Shown in pieces: positions 1-10,609 of a DNA stretch of 64,000 nt. This stretch comes from Streptomyces lydicus (GTDB lineage Bacteria; Actinomycetota; Actinomycetes; Streptomycetales; Streptomycetaceae), in contig NZ_JNZA01000010.1 in the NCBI RefSeq assembly GCF_000717345.1, positions 131,723 through 195,722 of the forward strand. The letters run 5' to 3'. Made by a program: the position numbers and the translations under genes. Numbering within the stretch: position 1 is the first letter of the stretch; each line of letters opens with the position of its first letter. The notes under the pieces were generated by a model, which ran no database searches, was not told the origin of the DNA, and saw only the letters and a program-made list of their open reading frames with translations.

Positions 1-1430
1 AGGCGGTCGCCGGGCCCTGCGACCTCCCCGCCGCGTCCGTCCGGCGGCTGGCCCGCGAGCTGGCCGCCGCCGACAGCGCCGCGGTGTACGGCCGGATCGG
101 CGCCAGCACCGTCGAGTTCGGCACCCTCACCAGCTGGCTGGTGGACGTCCTCGCCGTCCTCACCGGGAACCTCGACCGCCCGGGCGGCCTGATGTTCCCG
201 CTGTCCGCGACCGGAGCCGCGCCCCGCCCGGCCGGCCCCGGCCGCGGCTTCGCCCTCGGCCGCTGGCGCAGCCGGGTCTCCGGCCACCCCGAGGCCAAGT
301 CCGAACTGCCCATCGCCGCCCTGGCCGAGGAGATCGACACCCCCGGCGAGGGCCGCGTGCGGGCCGCCGTCGCGATCGCCGCGAACCCGGTGCTGTCCGT
401 CCCCGACGGCGACCGGCTCGATGCGGCGCTCGCCTCCCTGGACTTCATGGTGAGCGTCGACCCGTACCTCAACGAGACCTCCCGGCACGCCGACGTCGTG
501 CTGCCGCCGCCCCCGCCCTCCCGCGGCGCGCACTTCGACTACGCCTTCAACGCGCTGGCCGTCCGCAACCAGGTCCGCTACACCCGGCCGGTGCTCCCGC
601 TCGCCGACGGGCAGCCCGACGAGTGCGCGATCCAGGCGCGGCTGATCCTCTGCCTGGGCGGGCAGGACGGCGCGGATCCCGCACTGGTGGACGCCATGGT
701 GATCGACACCGTGCTCGGCAAGGCCGTCGCCGACCCGCACTCACCGGTCCACGGCCGTCAACCGGACGAGCTGGCAGCGCAGTTGACCGGCCGCGACGGC
801 GCCGAGCGGCGGCTCGACATGATGCTGCGGCTCGGCCCGTACGGCGAGGGCTTCGGCGCCGACCCCGAGGGCCTCTCGCTGGCCCGGCTGCTGGACCACC
901 CGCACGGCATCGACCTCGGCCCGCTCACCCCGCGGATACCGGCCCTGCTGCGGACCCCGAGCGGCGCCGTCGAGCTGTGCCCCGCACCGATCGCCGCCGA
1001 GGCGGAGCGGCTGCGCGGCCGGCTCGGCGCGGTCCCCGACGGGCTGCTGCTCGTCGGCCGCCGCCATCTGCGCTCCAACAACAGCTGGCTGCACAACGTC
1101 CCCGCCCTCATGGGCGGCAGCAACCGCTGCACCCTCCATGTGCACCCCGAGGACGCGGCGCGCCTGGGGCTCACCGACGGCGAACCGGCCCGGCTGAAGG
1201 GGGACGGCGGCGAGGTGGAGGTGCCCGTCGAGATCACCGACACCGTGCGGCCGGGCGTGGTGAGCCTGCCGCACGGCTGGGGGCACGACCGCCCCGGCAC
1301 CCGGCTGGGCGTCGCCGCCGCCGACCCCGGCGTCAACGTCAACCAGCTCAACGCCGGACGGCTGCTGGACCCGCTCTCCGGCACCGCGGTGCTCAACGGG
1401 CTGCCCATTCTGCTCACGCCCGTCCGGTGA
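1..1430 (+). CDS. molybdopterin oxidoreductase, C-terminal part (5' end outside window)
   Basis: This is the C-terminal ~475 residues of a large molybdopterin-dependent oxidoreductase of the formate dehydrogenase/nitrate reductase type. The frame is open from base 3, so the true start lies upstream. The last ~120 residues form a molydopterin dinucleotide-binding domain: a SNNSWLHN segment, then HPEDAARLGL and the PHGWGHD loop that contacts the cofactor in this family, ending NVNQLNAGRLLDPLSG. The upstream part, with STVEFG and LTGNLDRPGG, belongs to the main catalytic fold. The N-terminal [4Fe-4S] or catalytic Cys/SeCys region is not visible, so the substrate cannot be assigned. The next gene on the same strand starts about 130 bases downstream. 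Confidence 0.85.
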   Translation, partial: AVAGPCDLPAASVRRLARELAAADSAAVYGRIGASTVEFGTLTSWLVDVLAVLTGNLDRPGGLMFPLSATGAAPRPAGPGRGFALGRWRSRVSGHPEAKSELPIAALAEEIDTPGEGRVRAAVAIAANPVLSVPDGDRLDAALASLDFMVSVDPYLNETSRHADVVLPPPPPSRGAHFDYAFNALAVRNQVRYTRPVLPLADGQPDECAIQARLILCLGGQDGADPALVDAMVIDTVLGKAVADPHSPVHGRQPDELAAQLTGRDGAERRLDMMLRLGPYGEGFGADPEGLSLARLLDHPHGIDLGPLTPRIPALLRTPSGAVELCPAPIAAEAERLRGRLGAVPDGLLLVGRRHLRSNNSWLHNVPALMGGSNRCTLHVHPEDAARLGLTDGEPARLKGDGGEVEVPVEITDTVRPGVVSLPHGWGHDRPGTRLGVAAADPGVNVNQLNAGRLLDPLSGTAVLNGLPILLTPVR

Positions 1431-1564
1431 GATCACTGTTGACCTGGGGTTTTGCTCGTATTGCTCGGGCGTCAAGACCTTGTTAACAAAAGTTTGCGGC
1501 ACCTAACGTCCACCCAGACCGCCACCCCCGGCAGATGTTCAAGGGCGAACGTGAGGTACCCCTA
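1431..1564 (+). promoter_or_regulatory. upstream region of the citrate-type symporter
   Basis: This 134-base gap is richer in A/T than its surroundings. It holds a perfect 10-base palindrome, TTGTTAACAA (1480-1489), and a GAGG Shine-Dalgarno (1553-1556) nine bases before the ATG at 1565. TTGACC at 1439-1444 could be a -35 element, but no convincing -10 is placed correctly after it. The palindrome is a reasonable operator candidate for control of the transporter. Confidence 0.35.
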
Positions 1565-3001
1565 ATGCTGACAATCCTCGGATTTGTCATGATCGCCACC
1601 TTCCTGGTGCTGATCATGATGAAGAAGATGTCGCCGCTGGCAGCGCTCGTGCTGATTCCCGCGCTGTTCTGCGTCCTGGTCGGACAGGGCGCGCACCTGG
1701 GCGACTACGTCATCAAGGGCATCGGTGACCTGGCCCCCACGGCCGCGATGCTGATGTTCGCCATCATCTACTTCGGGGTGATGATCGACGTCGGGCTCTT
1801 CGACCCGGTCGTGCGGGGCATCCTGCGGTTCTGCAAGGCCGACCCGGTGCGGGTCGTCGTCGGTACGGCGCTGCTCGCCGCGATCGTCTCGCTCGACGGC
1901 GACGGCTCCACCACCTTTATGATCACCGTCTCGGCGCTCTACCCGCTCTACAAGCGGCTGAAGATGAGCCTGGTCGTGATGACCGGCGTCGCCGCCACCG
2001 CCAACGGCGTGATGAACACCCTGCCCTGGGGCGGCCCGACCGCCCGCGCCGCCACCGCCCTCAAGCTCGACGCCGGCGACATCTTCGTCCCGATGATCCC
2101 GGCCCTCGCGGTCGGTCTGGTCGCCGTCTTCGCCCTCGCGTACGTCCTCGGCCGGCGCGAGCGCAAGCGGCTGGGCGTGCTGACCCTCGGCGACGTCGCG
2201 ACGGTCACCGGGACCGTCGAGGAGAAGGAGACCGAGCAGGTCCTCGTCGGCGCGGGCGCCGGCGCCAAGGGCGGCGCCCCGGCCGCCGCCCGGCCCGCCA
2301 CCGGCGGCTCCGCGGCCCCCGGCTCCGACGGCTCCGGCGGCTCCGTGCAGGACCTCGACCTCCAGGGCCTGGACCCGCGGCGGCCCACCCTGCGCCCCAG
2401 GCTCTACTGGTTCAACGCCGCGCTCACCGTCGCGCTGCTCACCCTGCTGATCCTCCAGACGCTGCCGATCCCGGTCCTCTTCCTGCTCGGCGCGGCCCTC
2501 GCCCTGACCGTCAACTTCCCGCACATGAAGGACCAGAAGGCCCGCATCGCGGCGCACGCCGAGAACGTCCTCAACGTCTCCGGCATGGTCTTCGCCGCCG
2601 CCGTCTTCACCGGCGTGCTCACCGGCACCGGCATGGTCGAGCACATGGCCCGCTGGCTGGTCTCCAACATCCCCGACGCGCTCGGCCCGCACATGGGCCT
2701 CGTCACCGGCGTCCTCAGCATCCCGCTGACCTACTTCATGTCCAACGACGGCTTCTACTTCGGCATCGTGCCGATCCTCGCCGAGGCCGGCGCCGCCCAC
2801 GGCGTGGCCCCGATCGAGATCGCCCGCGCCTCCCTCGTCGGCCAGGCCCTGCACATGTCCAGCCCGCTGGTCCCGGCCGTCTACGTCCTGGTCGGCATGG
2901 CCAAGGTCGAGTTCGGCGACCACACCAGGTTCACCGTCAAGTGGGCCGCGCTCACCTCCCTGGTCGTCCTGGGAGCGAGCCTGCTCTTCGGCATCGTCTA
3001 G
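1565..3001 (+). CDS. CitMHS-family citrate:proton symporter
   Basis: This 478-residue integral membrane protein belongs to the CitMHS family, whose members import citrate, often complexed with a divalent metal, together with protons. It has about 11-12 hydrophobic segments, an early SLDGDGSTTF motif (typical of the family) and a PWGGPTARA loop. A Gly/Ala/Ser-rich cytoplasmic insert of about 70 residues interrupts the middle (roughly residues 205-280). The ATG at 1565 is preferred over one 30 bases upstream because GAGG lies at the right distance and the protein then begins directly with a membrane helix. The MFS gene at 3002 begins immediately after the stop codon, so translation of the two is probably coupled. 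Confidence 0.88.
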   Translation: MLTILGFVMIATFLVLIMMKKMSPLAALVLIPALFCVLVGQGAHLGDYVIKGIGDLAPTAAMLMFAIIYFGVMIDVGLFDPVVRGILRFCKADPVRVVVGTALLAAIVSLDGDGSTTFMITVSALYPLYKRLKMSLVVMTGVAATANGVMNTLPWGGPTARAATALKLDAGDIFVPMIPALAVGLVAVFALAYVLGRRERKRLGVLTLGDVATVTGTVEEKETEQVLVGAGAGAKGGAPAAARPATGGSAAPGSDGSGGSVQDLDLQGLDPRRPTLRPRLYWFNAALTVALLTLLILQTLPIPVLFLLGAALALTVNFPHMKDQKARIAAHAENVLNVSGMVFAAAVFTGVLTGTGMVEHMARWLVSNIPDALGPHMGLVTGVLSIPLTYFMSNDGFYFGIVPILAEAGAAHGVAPIEIARASLVGQALHMSSPLVPAVYVLVGMAKVEFGDHTRFTVKWAALTSLVVLGASLLFGIV

Positions 3002-4306
3002 ATGACCGCGACCGACACCGCGAGGCCCGGCAGGAGCTGGCTGCTGCGCCTGGTCCTCACCTTCTCCTTCGCACAGGGAGCGGTGAGCATGGCCAGGCCG
3101 GCGGTCTCCTACCGGGCCCTCGCCCTGGGCGCCGACGGGCGCGCCGTCGGCGTGATCACCGCCGTCTACGCGCTGCTGCCGCTGCTCGTCGCCGTCCCGC
3201 TCGGCCGGCGCACCGACCACGGCCGCTGCGCACCGCTGCTGGTCGCCGGCGTGGCGCTGATCAGCGGCGGCTGCGCGCTGAGCGGGCTGGCCGGCTCGCT
3301 GCCCGCGATGGCCGCCTGGAGCGGGGTGATGGGCCTGGGGCATCTGTGCTTCGTCATCGGCGCGCAGTCCATCGTCGCCCGCCGCAGCGCGCCCGAGGAC
3401 CGCGACCGCAACTTCGGCCACTTCACCATCGGCGCCTCCCTCGGCCAGCTGATCGGCCCGGTCGCCGCCGGGCTGGTCATCTCCGAGCGGGACGGCCGGA
3501 TGGCGCCGACCAGCGCCACCGCCCTGCTCGTCTCCGGCGCGGTCGCCGCCTTCTCCTACGCCTCCCTCTGGCGCCTCGAACGACGCGGCCGCCCGGCCCC
3601 CGCCGGCGACCGCGGCCGCCCGGCCGCCGCGCCGGTCCCCGTCCGCGGCATCCTCCGCAGCCGCGGGGTCGCGGCCGGCATCTTCATGAGCCTGGCCGTG
3701 CTCTCCGCGACCGATGTGCTGACCGCCTATCTCCCCGTCATCGGGGAGGACCGCGCGATCGCGCCCACTGCCATCGGCCTGCTGCTCAGCCTGCGGGCCG
3801 CGGCCACCCTCGCCTGCCGCCTGGTGATGACACCGATGATCCGGTGGCTGGGACGCACCGCGCTGATGGCCGGCAGCTGTGCGCTGGCCGGTCTGCTGTG
3901 CGGCGGGCTGGTCCTGCCGGTGCCGGTGTGGGCGCTGGCGGCGATGCTGGCCGCGCTCGGGTTCTGCCTGGGCGTGGGCCAGCCGCTGTCGATGACCACC
4001 GTCGTCCAGGCCGCTCCCGAGCGGGCCCGCAGCACGGCGCTGGCACTCCGCCTCACCGGCAACCGGCTCGGTCAGGTCGCCGCCCCGGCGGGCGCCGGAG
4101 TGCTGGCCGGCCTGGCGGGCACCGCGGCGCCCTTCGTCCTGCTCGGCGTGCTGCTGCTGGCCTCCGCCGGACTGGCGGCCCGTACCGGGGCCGAACGCGG
4201 CGGCCGGAGCGTGGCCGTGGCCGGCGGCGCCCGCGGGCCGACCGTGGCCGGCGGGGACCGCAAGCCGGCCCGAAGGGACCGTAAGCGTCTCCGAAGGGAA
4301 CCGTAA
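3002..4306 (+). CDS. MFS transporter
   Basis: This is a 434-residue major facilitator superfamily protein with about 12 membrane segments and the loop 2-3 motif in the form GRRTDHGR. The start ATG directly abuts the TAG of the citrate symporter, which implies co-transcription and re-initiation by the same ribosomes. The two genes may serve uptake and export of related organic acids, but no residue reveals the substrate. The C-terminal ~40 residues are Arg/Gly rich and probably cytoplasmic. A drug/sugar-type MFS role is equally possible. Confidence 0.8.
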   Translation: MTATDTARPGRSWLLRLVLTFSFAQGAVSMARPAVSYRALALGADGRAVGVITAVYALLPLLVAVPLGRRTDHGRCAPLLVAGVALISGGCALSGLAGSLPAMAAWSGVMGLGHLCFVIGAQSIVARRSAPEDRDRNFGHFTIGASLGQLIGPVAAGLVISERDGRMAPTSATALLVSGAVAAFSYASLWRLERRGRPAPAGDRGRPAAAPVPVRGILRSRGVAAGIFMSLAVLSATDVLTAYLPVIGEDRAIAPTAIGLLLSLRAAATLACRLVMTPMIRWLGRTALMAGSCALAGLLCGGLVLPVPVWALAAMLAALGFCLGVGQPLSMTTVVQAAPERARSTALALRLTGNRLGQVAAPAGAGVLAGLAGTAAPFVLLGVLLLASAGLAARTGAERGGRSVAVAGGARGPTVAGGDRKPARRDRKRLRREP

Positions 4307-4382
4307 GCGCGGGTCGGCAGGGTGGGGTGCCTCAGCGGGTCCGGCACCGGGCCGGCCCGCGGGCAGTTGCGAGGAGCACCCC

Positions 4383-5273
4383 ATGACCCACCACACCCGC
4401 ACCCCCGTCACCGTCCTCGGCCTCGGCGCCATGGGCCGGGCGCTGGCCGCGGCGTTCCTCCGGGCCGGGCACCCCACGACGGTCTGGAACCGCACGCCGG
4501 GCCGCGCCGACGAACTGGTCGGGCGCGGCGCGGTCCGCGCGGGGACGGTGGCCGAGGCGGTGGCCGCGGCGCCGCTGGTGATCGTGTGCGTACTGGACTA
4601 CGCCGCGGTCCGCGCGATCCTGGAGCCGGTCGGCGCGCAGCTGTCCGGGCGAACGCTGGTCAACCTCACCTCCGACACCCCGGAGCGGGCGCGGGCCGCC
4701 GCCGCGTGGGCCGCCGGGCACGGCATCGACTACCTCGACGGTTCGATCATGGTGCCCACGCCGGTCATCGGACAGCCGGACGGGACCGTGCTCTACAGCG
4801 GCTCGCGGGACGCCTTCGAGACGTACGGGGCGACGCTGAAGGCGCTGGGCGGCCGGGCGCCGTACCTCGGCGAGGACCACGGCACCGCGGCGGTGTACGA
4901 CCTGTCGCTGCTCGGCTTCTTCTTCTCGGCGATGGCCGGGCTGGTGCACGCCTTCGCGCTGGCCGGGTCCGAGGGCGTACCGGCGAAGGAGTTCGCGCCG
5001 TTCACGGAGACCATCGTCGGCATCCTGCCGGCCCTCGCCGCGGGCATGGCGGAGGACCTGGACCGCGGGGTCTTCTCCGGGGACCAGGACAATCTCGTCA
5101 TGGAGGCCGCGGGCATCGGGCACGTCCTGGAGGCGGCCCGGGCCCATGGGCTCAACACCGAGGTGCTCGACGCGGTCAAGGGCATCGCGGACCGGACGAT
5201 CGCCGCCGGCCACGGCAATGCCGGATTCGTCAGCGTCATCGAGGAGATGCGCAGGTCTTCCGCCAAGGCGTGA
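4383..5273 (+). CDS. imine reductase-like NAD(P)-dependent oxidoreductase
   Basis: This 296-residue protein belongs to the 6-phosphogluconate/beta-hydroxyacid dehydrogenase superfamily. The N-terminal Rossmann motif is GLGAMGRA, followed by VWNRT, whose Arg and Thr are the usual NADPH-phosphate contacts in imine reductases. The C-terminal half is helical and contains AAVYDLSLLGFFF, where the Asp sits near the position of the catalytic Asp/Tyr of that group. The typical hydroxyacid dehydrogenase lysine (GxxGxGxxxK) is absent, which favours an imine reductase over a hydroxyacid dehydrogenase. A GAGGAG ribosome site lies about 8 bases before the ATG. The gene stands alone between the MFS gene and the aldehyde dehydrogenase promoter region. 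The substrate is unknown. Confidence 0.75.
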   Translation: MTHHTRTPVTVLGLGAMGRALAAAFLRAGHPTTVWNRTPGRADELVGRGAVRAGTVAEAVAAAPLVIVCVLDYAAVRAILEPVGAQLSGRTLVNLTSDTPERARAAAAWAAGHGIDYLDGSIMVPTPVIGQPDGTVLYSGSRDAFETYGATLKALGGRAPYLGEDHGTAAVYDLSLLGFFFSAMAGLVHAFALAGSEGVPAKEFAPFTETIVGILPALAAGMAEDLDRGVFSGDQDNLVMEAAGIGHVLEAARAHGLNTEVLDAVKGIADRTIAAGHGNAGFVSVIEEMRRSSAKA

Positions 5274-5343
5274 GCGGGCCGTCGGCTCGTAGGGTCGTGG
5301 CGGCGGTCACCCGCGGGCGGCGGCGGGACTCCCTGGCGGCGGA

Positions 5344-5362
5344 AAACTACCGGCGCTAGTTT
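5344..5362. promoter_or_regulatory. 19-bp inverted repeat (likely TetR operator) before the dehydrogenase operon
   Basis: The sequence AAACTACCGGCGCTAGTTT is a near-perfect palindrome with arms AAACTA/TAGTTT. It lies 45-63 bases before the GTG of the aldehyde dehydrogenase gene. TAGTTT inside the right arm could serve as a -10 hexamer, so a bound repressor would block the promoter. It matches 14 of 19 positions with the site at 11296, next to the TetR gene there. Confidence 0.55.
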
Positions 5363-5406
5363 GGCCTTGCGGGGGTGGACCACACAGGCACCGGAGGGAC
5401 CACGAC

Positions 5407-6801
<1,395 letters not shown>

Positions 6802-6914
6802 CCCGTCCGGGCGGCGGGGAGGCCCCGCGCGGCCGACCCGCCGCCCGCCGGTCCCGTCCCGACCGGTCCCGCCCCGACCCGTCCCGTCCCGTCCAGCGCA
6901 CCGAGGAGACCCCC

Positions 6915-7997
6915 GTGGTTCGCGCCGCCGTCCTGCCCGCCGTCAACGCCCCGCTCCAGGTCGCCGAGATCGACCTGCCCGACCCCGGCCCCGGCCAGGT
7001 CCGCGTCAAGCTGGCCGCCGCCGGCGTCTGTCACTCCGACCTCTCGCTGTCCAACGGCACGCTGCGCCAGCCCGTCCCGGCCGTCCTCGGTCACGAGGGC
7101 GCGGGCACCGTCACCGCGGTCGGCCCCGGCGTGACCACGGTGGCCCCCGGCGACCCGGTCGTCCTCAACTGGGCGCCGTCCTGCGGCGACTGCCACTTCT
7201 GCGGGCTCGCCGAGCCCTGGCTGTGCGCCAACGCGGGCGCCGCCGCGAACGCCCCGTACGCCACCCTCGTGGCCGACGGCAGCGCACTCCACCCGGGCCT
7301 GGGCACCGCCGCCTTCGCCGAGGAGACCGTGGTGGCCGCGCACGCCGCGCTGCCGCTGCCGGACGGGGTGCCGCTCACCGACGCGGCGCTGCTCGGCTGT
7401 GCGGTGCTCACCGGCTGGGGCGCGATCCACCACAGCGCGGCGGTGCGGCCGGGGGAGTCGGTCGTGGTCCTCGGCGTCGGCGGGGTGGGCCTGGCCACGC
7501 TGCAGGCGGCGCGGATCGCCGGGGCGGGCACGATCGTGGCGGTGGACGTCTCCCCGGCGAAGGAGGAGCTGGCCCGCGCGGCGGGCGCCACGGAGTTCCT
7601 GATCGCCGGTGAGGACACTGCCAAACGGGTCCGCAGGCTCACCGGGGGCGTGGGCGCCGATGTCGCCGTGGAGTGCGTGGGCCGCGCCGACACCATCCGT
7701 ACGGCCTGGTCGGCCACCCGGCGCGGGGGCCGCACCACGGTCGTCGGCATCGGCGGCCAGGACCAGCAGGTGAGCTTCTCCGCCCTGGAGCTCTTCTACT
7801 TCGGCCGGACGCTGTCCGGCTGCGTCTACGGCAACAGCGACCCCGCCCGCGACCTCCCGGTCGTCGCCGGGCACGTCCGCTCGGGCGCGCTGGACCTGTC
7901 CGCCCTGGTCACCGACCGCATCGGCCTCGACGACATCCCGGCCGCCTTCGAGGCGATGGTGGCGGGGAAGGGCGGACGTTCGCTGGTGGTCTTCTAG
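6915..7997 (+). CDS. zinc-dependent alcohol dehydrogenase (class III-like MDR)
   Basis: This 360-residue medium-chain dehydrogenase carries a catalytic zinc site (VCHSD at residue ~39, GHEGAG) and all four structural-zinc cysteines in [15 protein letters not shown]. The Rossmann fingerprint GVGGVGL follows. The four-cysteine lobe and overall layout match the mycothiol/aryl-alcohol type dehydrogenases. The reading frame stays open far upstream through the aldehyde dehydrogenase gene, but homology begins only at the GTG at 6915, which has GAGGAGACC just ahead. It probably works together with the upstream aldehyde dehydrogenase. A strong hairpin follows at 8016. Confidence 0.88.
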   Translation: MVRAAVLPAVNAPLQVAEIDLPDPGPGQVRVKLAAAGVCHSDLSLSNGTLRQPVPAVLGHEGAGTVTAVGPGVTTVAPGDPVVLNWAPSCGDCHFCGLAEPWLCANAGAAANAPYATLVADGSALHPGLGTAAFAEETVVAAHAALPLPDGVPLTDAALLGCAVLTGWGAIHHSAAVRPGESVVVLGVGGVGLATLQAARIAGAGTIVAVDVSPAKEELARAAGATEFLIAGEDTAKRVRRLTGGVGADVAVECVGRADTIRTAWSATRRGGRTTVVGIGGQDQQVSFSALELFYFGRTLSGCVYGNSDPARDLPVVAGHVRSGALDLSALVTDRIGLDDIPAAFEAMVAGKGGRSLVVF

Positions 7998-8015
7998 GGG
8001 CTCCGCCGGGGGGCC

Positions 8016-8043
8016 GGGCCGGGGTGCGGGTGCGCCCCGGCCC
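8016..8043 (+). terminator. rho-independent-type terminator after the dehydrogenase operon
   Basis: GGGCCGGGG and CCCCGGCCC form a perfect 9-bp stem with a 10-base loop, starting 18 bases after the alcohol dehydrogenase stop. There is no U-tract beyond a short TTGTGT, as is common in Streptomyces. Confidence 0.6.
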
Positions 8044-8103
8044 GTTGTGTTGCGGCGGGCGGAGGGCGCGTCCCGGCGCCGAGAACTCGTGGTGCGCGGT
8101 CCG

Positions 8104-8132
8104 TTGACGGCGTACCGGCTGGTCGGTACGGT
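8104..8132 (+). promoter_or_regulatory. sigma-70-type promoter with an embedded operator
   Basis: TTGACG (8104-8109), a 17-base spacer and TACGGT (8127-8132) form a good vegetative promoter about 60 bases before the MHS transporter gene. The spacer contains the inverted repeat CGTACCG-N6-CGGTACG (8111-8130), which overlaps the -10. It is therefore a strong candidate repressor site. No regulator gene lies directly beside it. Confidence 0.6.
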
Positions 8133-8191
8133 CGCCCGACATCAGGCGCCGCCCCCCATCCCTCCCGCACCCACCCCCGGAGTGTGCACGC

Positions 8192-9568
8192 ATGGACACG
8201 GCCCCCTCCGCGCCCCACGACAGCACCGGCGGCACCACCGCGCCGCCCTCCGCCGGCCGCCGCCGGGTCGCCACCGCGGCCGCCCTGGCCTCGGCCGTCG
8301 AGTGGTACGACTACTTCGTCTTCGGCATCGCCGCCGCCCTCGTCCTCGGCGACGCCTTCTTCCCCTCCGGCAGCCGGGCCGCCGGAGTGCTCGCCTCCTT
8401 CGCGACCTTCGCGGTGGGCTTCCTGGCCCGCCCCGTCGGCGGGGTGATCGCCGGTCACCTCGGCGACCGGCACGGCCGCAAGCCGATGCTGGTGCTCGCG
8501 CTGACCGTGATGGGGCTGGCCACTACCGCCATCGGCCTGCTGCCCCCGTACGACACCATCGGGCTGGCCGCGCCGGTCCTGCTGGTCGTGCTGCGGCTGA
8601 TCCAGGGCATCGCGGTCGGCGCCCAGTGGGGCGGCGCGATGCTGATGGCCACCGAGTACGCACCCGAGGGCCGGCGCGGCCTGTACGGCTCGCTGGTGCA
8701 ACTCGGGGTACCGATCGGCGTGATGACCGCCAACACCGTCTTCCTGCTGGCCGGGGCGGTCACCGGCGAGCGGGCGTTCGGGGCCTGGGGCTGGCGGATC
8801 CCGTTCCTGGTCGGCGCGCTGGTGCTGCTGCTCGCCCGCTACATCCACACCCACGTCGAGGAGACCCCCGCCTTCCGGGCCGCGGAGCGGGAGCTGGCGG
8901 CGGCCGAGCGGGCGGCCGAGGCCCGGCGCTCACCCCTGGGCACGATCCTGCGCCACCACCTCGGCACCGTCCTGCTGGCCGGCGGCTCCTTCGCGGTCAA
9001 CACCGCCACCTTCTACATCCTGATCACCGGCGTGCTGGACTACGCCACCCGCTCGCTGCACATGCACCGCACCTCCGTACTGGCCGTCTCCCTGCTGGTC
9101 AGCCTCACCCAGCTCGCGCTGATCCCGGCCGCCGCGGCGCTCTCCGACCGCATCGGCCGGCTGCGGGTCTACGCCGCGGGCGCCGTCGGACTGCTGCTCT
9201 GGGCGGTGCCCATGTTCCTGCTCATCGACACCGCGTCGCTGCCGTGGCTGGCGGTCGGCACGTTCGTCGGCAGCTGCTTCCTGAGCATCATGTACGGCCC
9301 GCAGGCCGCGCTGTTCGCCGAGCTGTTCACCCCCGAGATGCGCTACACGGGCGCCTCGCTCGGCTACCAGATCAGCGCCGTCCTGGGCGGCGGACTCGCG
9401 CCCTTCGTGATGGTGCTGCTGCTGGAGGCGAGCGGGACCTCGATGGCGGTGTCCGGGTACATCATGGTGCTCTCCGTCCTCGCGCTGGTGTCGATCCGGC
9501 TGCTCACCCGGCGGGCCCCGAAGACGGTCACCGGGCGGCCGGCCACCGGGCCCGCCCGGGGCGCGTAG
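8192..9568 (+). CDS. MHS-family MFS transporter (metabolite:H+ symporter)
   Basis: This 458-residue, 12-segment MFS protein belongs to the metabolite:H+ symporter group (ShiA, ProP and KgtP relatives). Family marks are VEWYDYFVFG in the first helix, GHLGDRHGRK between helices 2 and 3, and AVGAQWGGA in helix 4. Members import organic acids, shikimate or betaines with protons. The N-terminal ~25 residues are a polar Ser/Thr/Ala-rich tail. Only a weak GGAG lies ahead of the ATG. It is a single-gene unit with the promoter at 8104. It converges with the urea transporter gene, with a gap of 11 bases. Confidence 0.87.
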   Translation: MDTAPSAPHDSTGGTTAPPSAGRRRVATAAALASAVEWYDYFVFGIAAALVLGDAFFPSGSRAAGVLASFATFAVGFLARPVGGVIAGHLGDRHGRKPMLVLALTVMGLATTAIGLLPPYDTIGLAAPVLLVVLRLIQGIAVGAQWGGAMLMATEYAPEGRRGLYGSLVQLGVPIGVMTANTVFLLAGAVTGERAFGAWGWRIPFLVGALVLLLARYIHTHVEETPAFRAAERELAAAERAAEARRSPLGTILRHHLGTVLLAGGSFAVNTATFYILITGVLDYATRSLHMHRTSVLAVSLLVSLTQLALIPAAAALSDRIGRLRVYAAGAVGLLLWAVPMFLLIDTASLPWLAVGTFVGSCFLSIMYGPQAALFAELFTPEMRYTGASLGYQISAVLGGGLAPFVMVLLLEASGTSMAVSGYIMVLSVLALVSIRLLTRRAPKTVTGRPATGPARGA

Positions 9569-9579
9569 CCGGCGCCGGA

Positions 9580-10545
9580 TCAGACCCTGCGCAGCCGGGG
9601 GAAGGCCGGCGCCGCCGCCAGGAAGACCAGCGCGACCAGCACGAACGGCCAGGTGAAGGCGTGGCCGCCGGACGGCGCGAAGAGGGCGGCCAGCGCCGGG
9701 TGCAGGAAGGTCGCGGCCGCCGCCCCGGCCACCGCGTACGCCAGGCTCCAGGCGTCCGCGACCAGCACCACCCCGCACAGCGCCATCGTCACCAGCACGG
9801 CGTTGTAGCCCGCCACGCCCTCGGCCACCTGCTCGGCGGGTGTGCCGAGAGCCCACGCGGTGAGCAGGCCGACCACGCTGCCGACGCAGGCCAGCACGCC
9901 CGCACGGCGGCCGGCGAGGAAGAGGCCGAGCAGGAATATCAGGCCGACGTACCACTGCGGCATGAAGAAGACCTGCCCGATGTTGGCGAAGAAGCCGTGC
10001 CACAGGTCGCTGAAGGTGAGGGAGACCGGGCCGTCCGCGGCGCGGGGGAGCGCGGCCGGGCCCGCGTCCTCGTGCCAGATCCGCGGGAAGCCGGGCGCCG
10101 CGATGGTCAGCGCGCTGGCCGTCATGCAGAACGGCAGGGTGAAGGTGGGCAGTTGCCAGGTGGCGAGGAGGCGCGCCACGGCGGCGGTGAGGACCGTGAC
10201 CAGCGCGGCGGCGGCCAGGGCGAGCAGCGCGGTGGACAGGTGGCGGGCGCCGAGGAGGACCGCGCAGCCGACCGCCACCAGGCAGGCGTTGAAGCCTTCC
10301 AGGCCCGCGGTGATCCGGTCCCGGTCGACGCCCAGCAGGCGGGCGGTGGCGGTGCCGGCGGCCGTACCGGCCAGCCCGTACAGGCCGAACTCCCAGCCCG
10401 CCGCGCACAGGCCGGCCGAGAACACCACGCCGGTCAGGGCGTTCGGCACGAAGTCGACCTGCGCCTGCCCCCGCAGCACCTCGATCACGAACCGCATGTA
10501 CCGCGCCCGGAAAGGGCCGTTGATGGCCGTGCCCCACTCGCGCAC
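9580..10545 (-). CDS. urea transporter (SLC14/Yut family)
   Basis: This 321-residue channel-like urea transporter has two homologous halves. Each half carries the family's fold signature: GLEGFNACLVAVG and LPFCMTASAL in the first, GYNAVLVTMAL and FTWPFVL in the second. A start at GTG 10545 is favoured because GGGAGG sits five bases ahead; a longer frame runs to 10608 but lacks a ribosome site. The gene follows the TetR gene on the same strand at close range, so the two may be co-transcribed. No urease genes are in the window. Confidence 0.85.
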   Translation of the reverse strand: MREWGTAINGPFRARYMRFVIEVLRGQAQVDFVPNALTGVVFSAGLCAAGWEFGLYGLAGTAAGTATARLLGVDRDRITAGLEGFNACLVAVGCAVLLGARHLSTALLALAAAALVTVLTAAVARLLATWQLPTFTLPFCMTASALTIAAPGFPRIWHEDAGPAALPRAADGPVSLTFSDLWHGFFANIGQVFFMPQWYVGLIFLLGLFLAGRRAGVLACVGSVVGLLTAWALGTPAEQVAEGVAGYNAVLVTMALCGVVLVADAWSLAYAVAGAAAATFLHPALAALFAPSGGHAFTWPFVLVALVFLAAAPAFPRLRRV

Positions 10546-10609
10546 GCCGCCTCCCGCTCGCACGCCAGGCTCCCGCCTGCCGCCCCTGCCGGTCAGGGGC
10601 CGGGGCACT

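Noticed and set aside
1562..4495. 977-residue open frame on the minus strand across the symporter and MFS genes
   Set aside because: It is antisense to two well-supported membrane-protein genes, has no recognisable domain and is rich in Gly/Arg/Gln as expected for a shadow frame in high-GC DNA.
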